From positions 1-40,011 of the forward strand of contig NZ_JAAIKO010000056.1 in the NCBI RefSeq assembly GCF_016107395.1: a DNA stretch of 40,011 nt. The letters are read 5' to 3'. Origin of the DNA: Streptomyces fildesensis (lineage in GTDB: Bacteria > Actinomycetota > Actinomycetes > Streptomycetales > Streptomycetaceae). A program made the position numbers and the translations under genes. Positions 16,846-23,039 of this stretch are shown here, one piece after another. Position 1 is the stretch's first letter. Each line of letters opens with the position of its first letter. The notes beneath the pieces are model-generated. The model was not told where the DNA came from. It saw only the letters and a program-made list of their open reading frames with translations, and searched no databases.

Positions 16846-16863
16846 TTGCTCTGGGGGTGGGGT

Positions 16864-18237
16864 CTAGACGAGGCCGGCGATCTTGGCCAGGCGCTGGGCC
16901 TGGACGCGGGTGAGACGCGCGATGGCGTCCTCGTCGACCGTGGTGAGGTGGTTGTTCTCCACCACCGGCTTGCCGTTGATCAGCGACAGGGTGACCGGGG
17001 CGGCCGCTCCCATCACCAGCGCGGCGACCGGGTCGGCGATGGACGAGTGGCCGATGCCGTCGAGCTTCCACAGCACGAGGTCGGCGAGCTTGCCGGCCTC
17101 GATGGAGCCGATCTGGTCGGCGCGGCCGAGGACCTGCGCACCGCCGTACGTGCCCAGGCGCAGCGCCTGGCGGGCGTTGAGCGCCTTCTCGCCGCCACCG
17201 AGGCGGTTGATGAGAAGCGCGTTGCGCAGTTCGGTGTGCAGCTCGCCGGACTCGTTGGAGGCGGTGCCGTCCACGCCGAGGCCGACCGGCACGCCCGAGG
17301 CGAGCATGTCCGGGACGCGGGCGATACCGGCCGCGAGGCGGGCGTTGGAGGAGGGGCAGTGCGCGACGCCGGTCTTCGTGCGGGCGAACGCGGCGATGTC
17401 GGAGTCGTTCATGTGGACGCAGTGCGCCATCCACACGTCGTCGCCGAGCCAGCCGGTGGACTCGAAGTAGTCCGTCGGGCCCATGCCGAAGAGTTCGTGG
17501 CAGAACTTCTCCTCCTCGACCGTCTCCGAGCCGTGCGTGTGCAGGCGGACGCCCTTGCGGCGGGCGAGCAGCGCGCCCTCGCGCATCAGGTCGGTGGAGA
17601 CGGAGAAGGGGGAGCACGGTGCGACGGCGATGTGCAGCATCGAGTCGAACGAGGCGTCGTGGTGGGTGTCGATGGCCTCTTCGGTCGCGGCCAGCGCGCC
17701 TTCGAGGGTCTCGACCGCGAAGTCCGGCGGCAGGCCGCCGGCCGACTTGCCGCGGTCCATGGAGCCGCGGGCGGCGGTGAAGCGGACGCCCATCTCCTTG
17801 GCGGCGCGGATCTCGGCGCCCAGCAGGTCGCCCGAGCCCTTGGGGAAGACGTAGTGGTGGTCCATCGCGGTGGTCACACCGCCGCGGGCCATCATCGCCA
17901 GGGAGCCCTGGGCGGCCGCGTAGACCATCTCCTCGTCGATCCGCGCCCAGGTCGGGTACAGCTCGACGAGCCAGTTGAAGAGGTTGCTGTCCTGGGCGAG
18001 ACCCCGGGTGAGCCACTGGTAGAAGTGGTGGTGGGTGTTGACCAGGCCCGGGGTGACCAGATGGCCGGTGCCGTCGACACGGCGGACGACGTTCTCCAGT
18101 CCCTGGGGGGCAGCGCCGGCGCCTACCGACTCGATGCGGTTGCCCGCGATGACGACATGACCCGAGGCGTACTCGGTGTCGTTCGCGTCCACGGTGGCGA
18201 TAGCGCAGTTCTCGATGACGATGCGCGGTGCTGCCAT
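16864..18237 (-). CDS. 8-oxoguanine deaminase (amidohydrolase)
   Basis: A 457-residue amidohydrolase of the group that deaminates 8-oxoguanine to urate (related to guanine and isocytosine deaminases and the AtzA/TrzN group). Metal motifs are NTHHHFYQWLTRG (about residue 65), LHTHGSE (about 240) with its histidine, the WMAHCVHM histidine (about 277), and GLGVDGTASNES (about 326) with the late aspartate. This sequence family typically sits beside uricase in Streptomyces, and the product would feed directly into the uricase operon upstream. Guanine deaminase activity is a possible alternative. The ATG at 18237 is chosen (GAGGA about 8 nt upstream) over an open frame reaching 18453. It has its own terminator. 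Confidence 0.88.
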   Translation of the reverse strand: MAAPRIVIENCAIATVDANDTEYASGHVVIAGNRIESVGAGAAPQGLENVVRRVDGTGHLVTPGLVNTHHHFYQWLTRGLAQDSNLFNWLVELYPTWARIDEEMVYAAAQGSLAMMARGGVTTAMDHHYVFPKGSGDLLGAEIRAAKEMGVRFTAARGSMDRGKSAGGLPPDFAVETLEGALAATEEAIDTHHDASFDSMLHIAVAPCSPFSVSTDLMREGALLARRKGVRLHTHGSETVEEEKFCHELFGMGPTDYFESTGWLGDDVWMAHCVHMNDSDIAAFARTKTGVAHCPSSNARLAAGIARVPDMLASGVPVGLGVDGTASNESGELHTELRNALLINRLGGGEKALNARQALRLGTYGGAQVLGRADQIGSIEAGKLADLVLWKLDGIGHSSIADPVAALVMGAAAPVTLSLINGKPVVENNHLTTVDEDAIARLTRVQAQRLAKIAGLV

Positions 18238-18341
18238 GGCAGTTCCTCGTGCTTCCTTCTCGATGGACGAACCCGGGGGTCGAGCGGGGTGACGACCGGG
18301 TCCGCAGTGCTTCCTTGCGCAGATGCCCCCGCTCTCCCCCG

Positions 18342-18367
18342 GGTACCCGCATCGGAATGCGGGGACC
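18342..18367 (-). terminator. Terminator of the uraD-uraH-uricase operon
   Basis: CCCGCAT-CGGA-ATGCGGG (18346-18363) is a perfect 7-bp stem with a 4-nt loop, extended by GGT/ACC after one mismatch. It begins about 40 bp after the uricase stop, which suggests that the deaminase is not normally read through from uricase. Confidence 0.65.
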
Positions 18368-18406
18368 GTGACGCCGGCGCGCGCGTCGGGGGACAAGGCA
18401 GAAGTA

Positions 18407-19330
18407 CTACAGGTTGGTGAGGTCCACCGGGATGCGGGCCTCGACACCGTCACGGAGGACGGTGCCCTCGATCAGGCCGTAGGGCCGGTCCGCGGCGAAG
18501 TACACCTCGTTGTCGTTCTTCAGGCCGAACGGTTCGAGGTCCACCAGGAAGTGGTGGCTGTTCGGGAGCGAGAAGCGGATCTCGTCGATCTCCGAACGGC
18601 TGTTGATGATGCGCGCGCCCATCTGGTACAGCGTCTGCTGGAGCGAGAGGCTGTAGGTCTCGGCGAACGCCTGGAGCATGTGCTTGCGCGCCTGCTCGTA
18701 GGACTTCTCCCAGTTGGGCATGCGCTCGTCGTCGGTGGTCCAGTTGTAGCGCCACTTCGCCGACACCTCGGTGCACAGGATGCGGTCGTACGCTTCCTTG
18801 AGGGTCGTGTACTTGTCCTTGACGAACCCCCAGAACTCCGAGTTGGTGGAGTTCATGACCTTGAGGTCCTTCAGGCCGGAGATGACCTCCCACTTCTCAC
18901 CGTCGTAGGTGATCTGGGTGGTGCGGAGCTCCTGGTTGGTGCGTGCGAAGGAGTGGTTGACCTCGTCGGCACCGATGAAGCGGGAGTTGCCGTCGGAGGA
19001 CGCGATGCGCTCCCAGCTGTACTCCTCGATCCGGATCCGGGCGATCTGGATCGGCTCCTGGCTGGTCACGAAGTGGCGGGCCAGGTGGATGCCGAACTGC
19101 TCGGCCGACTCGATCCCGTACTCCTTCGCGAAGGCGTACACGGTGTTCTTGGTCGTGTCGGTCGGCAGCACGTTGGCGTTGCTGCCGGAGTAGTGCACAT
19201 CGTCCATGTCGCCGGAGAGGGCGACCGAGACGTTGAGGTCCTTGATGTGGTGGGTGTCGCCGTCCCGCGTGATCTTGACGACGCGGTTTTCCGCTTTGCC
19301 GTACTGGTTCTGGCCGAGAATCGTGGGCAT
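18407..19330 (-). CDS. Uricase (urate oxidase)
   Basis: A 307-residue cofactor-free uricase that oxidises urate to 5-hydroxyisourate and releases hydrogen peroxide. The two tunnelling-fold halves are recognisable. The first has GQNQYGKAENRV, with the active-site lysine, and NVLPTDTTKNTVYAFA with the threonine of the T-K dyad. The second has NSEFWGF and LPNSHHFLVDL, the uricase signature with the active-site histidine. Length is normal (about 300). The ATG at 19330 follows GAGGGAG with an 11-nt gap and is 7 nt after the uraH stop, so it is the last gene of uraD-uraH-uricase. Its peroxide product gives a reason for the nearby catalase. Confidence 0.96.
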   Translation of the reverse strand: MPTILGQNQYGKAENRVVKITRDGDTHHIKDLNVSVALSGDMDDVHYSGSNANVLPTDTTKNTVYAFAKEYGIESAEQFGIHLARHFVTSQEPIQIARIRIEEYSWERIASSDGNSRFIGADEVNHSFARTNQELRTTQITYDGEKWEVISGLKDLKVMNSTNSEFWGFVKDKYTTLKEAYDRILCTEVSAKWRYNWTTDDERMPNWEKSYEQARKHMLQAFAETYSLSLQQTLYQMGARIINSRSEIDEIRFSLPNSHHFLVDLEPFGLKNDNEVYFAADRPYGLIEGTVLRDGVEARIPVDLTNL

Positions 19331-19337
19331 GACGGTG

Positions 19338-19724
19338 CTAGCTCCCTCGGTATACGGAGTAGCCGAACGGGTTGAGCAGCAGCGGTACGTGGTAGTGCTC
19401 ACCCGGCTTGACGGCGAAAGTGATCGCCACCTCCGGGAAGAAAGCGCCGCTGTCCCTTACGCGGGGGGCGTCCTGCTGTGCCTCGGCTGAGATTTTTTGA
19501 GTCGTGAAGTACTGCTCGACCGCGAAGTCGAGCCGTACGTGTGTGGTGCCTTCCGGCAGGGCCGGCAGATCCTTGCAGCGGCCGTCGGCGTCCGTCTTGG
19601 ACTCACCGTGCGGCGCCCAGAGGTCGTCGATGCCGTTGCGCACCGACAGTTCCACGGGGACGCCCTCGGCGGGGCGGCCGATGCTGGTGTCCAGGATGTG
19701 CGTGGACACGGAGGTCTCCGTCAC
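19338..19724 (-). CDS. uraH: 5-hydroxyisourate hydrolase (transthyretin-like)
   Basis: A 128-residue transthyretin-related enzyme that opens 5-hydroxyisourate to OHCU. Hallmarks are STHILDTSIGRPAEGVPV at the N-terminus with the catalytic histidine, the middle DGRCKDLP with its arginine, the HYHVPLLL histidine, and the C-terminal YRGS that defines the enzyme against true transthyretins. GTG at 19724 overlaps the uraD stop as GTGA, and AAGGAGA lies about 9 nt upstream. It lacks the periplasmic signal seen in some homologues and so acts in the cytoplasm. Confidence 0.96.
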   Translation of the reverse strand: MTETSVSTHILDTSIGRPAEGVPVELSVRNGIDDLWAPHGESKTDADGRCKDLPALPEGTTHVRLDFAVEQYFTTQKISAEAQQDAPRVRDSGAFFPEVAITFAVKPGEHYHVPLLLNPFGYSVYRGS

Positions 19725-20227
19725 GACGGGTCTCCTTCTGCTGCGAGTCGGGTCAGCCGGATACGGTTGATCTTGCCCAGTTCGGCGCGGACGATCTCAC
19801 GTTCGGTGTCCGTGTCGTTGCCGATCCGCTCCTTGAGGGCGGCCAGCATCTGGTCACCGGTGCGTCCGGTGGCGCAGATCAGGAAGACATGTCCGTGGGC
19901 GTCCTGGTACGCGAGGTTCAGCTCCAGGAGCTCTTCGCGTACCGATTCCTGGACGCCGGCCTGCTCCCGCTCGGAGGTCGGGTCGCCCGGCTTGGGGCGG
20001 CCGATCGGCGGGTGTCCGGCCATCGCCTCACCGAGGTCGTCGGCGGTCAGTCCGGCCATGGCCGCGTCGCTCGCCGCGAAGAGTGCGTCGAGGTCCTGGT
20101 ACGGCCGGCCGGCGATCACCGCCGCGCCCCACGACCGGCTGGCGCACACCTCGTGCAGCAGTCCGGCCGCGTCGGACGCGGTGGCTGAGTTGAGCCGGGC
20201 GAGGCCCGGCGAAGCGCTGGAAGTCAC
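19721..20227 (-). CDS. uraD: OHCU decarboxylase
   Basis: A 168-residue protein that decarboxylates OHCU to (S)-allantoin. The all-helical family pattern is clear: LHEVCASRSWGAAVIAGRPY near residue 25 (conserved Cys-Ala-Ser..W), AMAGHPPIGRPKPGDPTSEREQAG near 70 (the HPPIG active-site histidine), and LELNLAYQDAHGHVFLICATGRT near 105. GTG at 20227 has no ribosome site; a TAGCTT -10 ends 6 nt before it, so the mRNA probably begins at the start codon (leaderless). It leads the uraD-uraH-uricase operon, and the operator TTCAACAAAGTGTTGAC overlaps its -35. Confidence 0.95.
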   Translation of the reverse strand: MTSSASPGLARLNSATASDAAGLLHEVCASRSWGAAVIAGRPYQDLDALFAASDAAMAGLTADDLGEAMAGHPPIGRPKPGDPTSEREQAGVQESVREELLELNLAYQDAHGHVFLICATGRTGDQMLAALKERIGNDTDTEREIVRAELGKINRIRLTRLAAEGDPS

Positions 20228-20233
20228 AGCCGC

Positions 20234-20275
20234 AAGCTAAGAGCCGGGATCCGGCCACGTCAACACTTTGTTGAA
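20234..20275 (-). promoter_or_regulatory. uraD promoter (leaderless) with TTCAAC-N5-GTTGAC operator
   Basis: On the minus strand TTGACG (plus 20258-20263) and TAGCTT (plus 20234-20239) are 18 bp apart, and the start codon is 6 nt further, so transcription should begin at or very near the GTG. The 17-bp palindrome at 20259-20275 overlaps the -35. Read in the direction of transcription, it differs from the catalase operator at a single base. Confidence 0.65.
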
Positions 20276-20327
20276 AACTTCCGGTAACAAAGGTGGCCGG
20301 GACGTTACGGCTGCGGTCGCCCGGCGA

Positions 20328-20705
20328 TCACTCGGCGGCCTTCGCCGCGTTCTCCCTGTTGAGGTAGTTGTAGACGGTGAAGCGGCTCACGCCCAGGGCG
20401 GTGGCGACCGTTTCGACCCCGTGCCGCACGGAAAACGCGCCGCGCTCCTCCAGGATCCGGACGACGCCCTGCTTGTCCTTCCGGTCCAGCTCGGACAGCG
20501 TGCCGTGCCGGCGCTGGAGGTCGGCCAGGATGTGATCGAGCGAATCGGCCAGATGGGGCAACCGGACGGCGAGCACCTCCTCGCCCTCCCAACTGAGCAC
20601 CACATCGTCGCCTCGCGCCTGATCCGGCGCGACCATCTCGGCTCCCATCGCGTCCACCAGCGGCTTGACCGCCTCGGCGAACGGGTGCCCCCCGGTCCCG
20701 GTCAC
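20328..20705 (-). CDS. Small HTH regulator of the urate cluster (HTH_22-like, no PAS domain)
   Basis: A 125-residue protein. The C-terminal 45 residues (KQGVVRILEERGAFSVRHGV, then ETVATALGVSRFTVYNYLN) strongly resemble the DNA-binding domain of YheO/DauR-type regulators (HTH_22). The N-terminal PAS-like sensor of those proteins is replaced by about 70 residues I cannot assign. Probably a transcription factor for the adjacent uraD operon; its ligand is unknown. GTG at 20705 overlaps the stop of the upstream gene as GTGA, so the two are co-translated. The 100-bp gap to uraD carries a promoter and palindrome, which makes this protein one candidate for the TTCAAC-N5-GTTGAA binder. Confidence 0.8.
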   Translation of the reverse strand: MTGTGGHPFAEAVKPLVDAMGAEMVAPDQARGDDVVLSWEGEEVLAVRLPHLADSLDHILADLQRRHGTLSELDRKDKQGVVRILEERGAFSVRHGVETVATALGVSRFTVYNYLNRENAAKAAE

Positions 20706-20953
20706 TGATCACCCTCCCCGATGACGTTCACCTGAAGCGAGACCCGGGTGGCGCCCGCGGCGAGGGTGCGCCGCAGCAGCTCGGCCACCGCGGCCACCAC
20801 CGCCTCGGGTGAGCCCTCGGCGGTGTTGCCGAACGGTCCGACGTCCACCGCGTCCAGGTCCGCCGTCTCGACGACCTCGCGGGCGACCAGCGCATGGCCG
20901 GGAGCCTCGTCCAGGTCGAACGGTTCCGTCGTGAATTCCAGCCTCAGTTTCAC
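20702..20953 (-). CDS. Small protein resembling the MTH1187/YkoF thiamine-binding fold
   Basis: An 83-residue protein. Its middle and end (REVVE...VDVGPFGNTAEG, then LLRRTLAAGATRVSLQVNV) follow the pattern of the Thiamine_BP/DUF77 family: gpmGTtiEG, a long helix, then GAkRV and a beta strand. That match is by eye and the N-terminus differs, so function stays open. A small-molecule sensor for the coupled HTH protein is an attractive guess only. GTG at 20953 lacks a ribosome site, but TAGGTT ends 6 nt upstream, the same geometry as uraD, so the transcript is probably leaderless. Divergent from hyi. Confidence 0.7.
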   Translation of the reverse strand: MKLRLEFTTEPFDLDEAPGHALVAREVVETADLDAVDVGPFGNTAEGSPEAVVAAVAELLRRTLAAGATRVSLQVNVIGEGDQ

Positions 20954-20959
20954 GGGCCC

Positions 20960-20965
20960 AACCTA
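20960..20965 (-). promoter_or_regulatory. -10 element of a likely leaderless promoter
   Basis: TAGGTT on the minus strand, 6 nt before the GTG at 20953. No convincing -35 is seen 16-18 bp upstream, so this is tentative. Confidence 0.4.
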
Positions 20966-20996
20966 ACCGGTCGGCCTCATGTGGCGACATCCGCAC

Positions 20997-21061
20997 TTGA
21001 CAGCCGGCGTCCGGTTCGTTCAGTCTTCCGTTAAGCAGAAACTAACTTCCGCAATACGGAA
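20997..21061 (+). promoter_or_regulatory. hyi-glxR promoter with two AllR-type sites 21 bp apart
   Basis: TTGACA (20997-21002) and a poor CAGTCT -10 (21021-21026) are 18 bp apart. A degenerate site TTCCGTTAAGCAGAA (21026-21040) covers the start point. The good palindrome TTCCGCAATACGGAA (21047-21061) follows with centres 21 bp apart. The second site runs into the ribosome site GGAAGGAG (21058-21065), so a bound repressor would sit on both the promoter start and the translation signal DNA. Confidence 0.68.
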
Positions 21062-21075
21062 GGAGCGCAACGCTA

Positions 21076-21897
21076 GTGAGCCTCTCCGAAGCGCGCTTCG
21101 ATGTGAACCTCTCGATCCTCTTCACGGAACTCCCGCTCCTGGAGCGTCCCGCGGCAGCCGCCGCGGCCGGCTTCTCGGCGGTCGAGCTGTGGTGGCCCTG
21201 GATCGAAACACCCACCCCCGCCCAGGCCGAACTCGACGCACTGCGCAACGCGCTGAACGACGCCGGCACCCAGCTGGTGGGCCTGAACTTCTACGCCGGG
21301 CAGCTGCCGGGCCCCGACCGGGGCGCGCTGTCGATCCCCGGCGAGGAGTCGGACCGCTTCCGCGCGAACATCGAGGTCGCCGCGGAATTCGCCCGGTCGC
21401 TCGGGTGCAAGGCGCTCAATGCGCTCTACGGTAACCGGGTCGAGGGCGTCGACCCCGAGGTCCAGGACGCCCTGGCCCTGGAGAACCTGGTGCGGGCGGC
21501 CCGTGCCGCCGACCGGGTCGGCGCGATCCTCCTCGTGGAGGCGCTCAACAAGCCCGAGTCGCCGCTGTGCCCGATCGTCAGCGCACCGCGGGCGATCGAG
21601 GTCGTCGACCAGGTCAACGCGGCCACCGGACTCGGCAACGCCAAGTTCCTGATGGACCTGTACCACCTGTCGATGAACGGCGAGGACCTCAACGAGGTCA
21701 TCGACCGCTACGCCGACAGGACCGGCCATGTGCAGATCGCCGACAACCCGGGCCGCGGCGCTCCGGGCACCGGCACCCTGCCGCTGGACGACCTCGTGGG
21801 CCGCCTGCAGAAGGCCGGCTACGACGGCTGGGTCGGCCTCGAGTACAAGCCCACCGGCCCGAGTGCCGACAACTTCCAGTGGCTCTCCGCCCACTGA
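21076..21897 (+). CDS. hyi: Hydroxypyruvate isomerase
   Basis: A 273-residue TIM-barrel protein of the xylose-isomerase-like/AP endonuclease 2 group that interconverts hydroxypyruvate and tartronate semialdehyde. Hallmarks are RFDVNLSILFTELPLLERPA at the N-terminus, GFSAVELWWPW, NALYGNR, the LLVEALN glutamate (about residue 156), the KFLMDLYHLS segment with metal-type residues, and GWVGLEYKP with the second catalytic glutamate (about 258). GTG at 21076 follows GGAAGGAG at 21058-21065. First gene of hyi-glxR, with the operator pair upstream. In S. coelicolor the orthologue belongs to the AllR regulon, and its over-expression was reported to impair antibiotic production. Confidence 0.95.
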   Translation: MSLSEARFDVNLSILFTELPLLERPAAAAAAGFSAVELWWPWIETPTPAQAELDALRNALNDAGTQLVGLNFYAGQLPGPDRGALSIPGEESDRFRANIEVAAEFARSLGCKALNALYGNRVEGVDPEVQDALALENLVRAARAADRVGAILLVEALNKPESPLCPIVSAPRAIEVVDQVNAATGLGNAKFLMDLYHLSMNGEDLNEVIDRYADRTGHVQIADNPGRGAPGTGTLPLDDLVGRLQKAGYDGWVGLEYKPTGPSADNFQWLSAH

Positions 21898-21915
21898 TCC
21901 GAAAGGTCACAGATC

Positions 21916-22812
21916 ATGAGCTCCCTCCCCAAGATCGCATGGATCGGCCTCGGCATCATGGGCTCCCCCATGGCCGAGAACCTGGTCAAGGCGGGCTACT
22001 CCGTCACCGGCTACACCCTTGAGCAGGACAAGCTGGACCGCCTGGCGGCCAACGGCGGCACCGCCGCGGGCTCCATCGCCGAGGCCGTCAAGGACGCCGA
22101 CGTCATCATCACGATGGTGCCCGCCTCCCCGCAGGTCGAGGCGATCGCCTACGGCGAGAACGGCATCCTGGAGAACGCGAAGTCCGGCGCGCTCCTGATC
22201 GACACCTCCTCGATCACCCCGCAGACCTCCGTGGACCTGGCGAAGGCCGCGGCCGCCAAGGGGATCCGCGTACTGGACGCCCCGGTCTCCGGCGGCGAGG
22301 CCGGTGCCATCGAGGCCGTACTGTCGATCATGGTCGGTGGCGAGAAGGCCGACTTCGACGTCGCCAAGCCGATCCTCGACAAGCTCGGCAAGACGATCGT
22401 CCTGTGCGGCCCGCACGGCTCCGGCCAGACGGTCAAGGCCGCCAACCAGCTCATCGTCGCGGTCAACATCCAGGCGTGCGCCGAGGCCGTGGTCTTCCTG
22501 GAGAAGTCCGGCGTGGACCTGGAAGCCGCCCTGGAGGTCCTCAACGGCGGTCTGGCCGGTTCCACCGTGCTGACCCGTAAGAAGGACAACTTCCTCAAGC
22601 GCGACTTCGCCCCGGGCTTCCGGATCGACCTGCACCACAAGGACATGGGCATCGTCACCGACGCCGCCCGCAATGTCGGTGCGGCCCTGCCCGTCGGCTC
22701 CGTCGTCGCCAACCTGGTCGCCTCGCTGCGCGCCCAGGGTGACGGCGGCCTGGACCACTCGGCGCTGCTGCGCGGTGTCGAGCGGCTGTCCGGCCTGCCC
22801 GTCACCAGCTGA
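21916..22812 (+). CDS. glxR: 2-hydroxy-3-oxopropionate (tartronate semialdehyde) reductase
   Basis: A 298-residue NAD(P)-dependent beta-hydroxyacid dehydrogenase that reduces tartronate semialdehyde to D-glycerate. Rossmann motif IGLGIMGSPMAENLV is at residues 10-24, the substrate-binding DAPVSGGEAGA near 120, and GSGQTVKAANQLIVAVN near 170 with the catalytic lysine. Length is standard. The ATG at 21916 is 18 nt after the hyi stop with AAAGG upstream, so it is in the hyi operon. A simple hairpin terminator follows, then a conserved-loop repeat element. Glycerate kinase, the next enzyme, is not in the window. Confidence 0.95.
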   Translation: MSSLPKIAWIGLGIMGSPMAENLVKAGYSVTGYTLEQDKLDRLAANGGTAAGSIAEAVKDADVIITMVPASPQVEAIAYGENGILENAKSGALLIDTSSITPQTSVDLAKAAAAKGIRVLDAPVSGGEAGAIEAVLSIMVGGEKADFDVAKPILDKLGKTIVLCGPHGSGQTVKAANQLIVAVNIQACAEAVVFLEKSGVDLEAALEVLNGGLAGSTVLTRKKDNFLKRDFAPGFRIDLHHKDMGIVTDAARNVGAALPVGSVVANLVASLRAQGDGGLDHSALLRGVERLSGLPVTS

Positions 22813-22840
22813 CGATCCCCCGCCCGGCTCCGGCCGGCGC

Positions 22841-22857
22841 GCGAGGCTCCGCCTCGC
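22841..22857 (+). terminator. Terminator of hyi-glxR
   Basis: GCGAGGC-TCC-GCCTCGC, a perfect 7-bp stem with a 3-nt loop, 28 bp after the glxR stop. Confidence 0.65.
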
Positions 22858-22865
22858 CCCCGATT

Positions 22866-22918
22866 CCGCCCGGCGGTGCGTGACCTGTCCTGTCGCGCCC
22901 AAACGCACCGCCGGGCGG
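22866..22918 (+). repeat. Conserved-loop hairpin element, copy 1
   Basis: A perfect 16-bp stem (22866-22881 with 22903-22918) with a 21-nt loop containing CTGTCCTGTCGCGCC. A second copy after catalase (24565-24616) keeps this loop core exactly but swaps two stem base pairs on both arms. Similarity also continues outside the stem (TT before, GGC.CCAA after). It starts 8 nt after the glxR terminator and ends 25 bp before the catalase operator. Confidence 0.8.
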
Positions 22919-22943
22919 CACCAAACCTTGCATCACCAGGAAC

Positions 22944-22985
22944 TTCAACAAACTGTTGACATTCCTCGGGGCCGGTCCTTACTGT
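22944..22985 (+). promoter_or_regulatory. Catalase promoter with TTCAAC-N5-GTTGAC operator
   Basis: TTGACA (22956-22961) and TACTGT (22980-22985) with an 18-bp spacer, giving a start near 22992. The 17-bp palindrome TTCAACAAACTGTTGAC (22944-22960) overlaps the -35, in the same register as at uraD. A half-site of the other palindrome type (TTACGGAA, 23025-23032) lies over the ribosome site. Confidence 0.7.
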
Positions 22986-23039
22986 CCGGTCTACCGACCC
23001 ACACGCTTTCGCTTCCCTTGGTAGTTACGGAAGGCCGCC

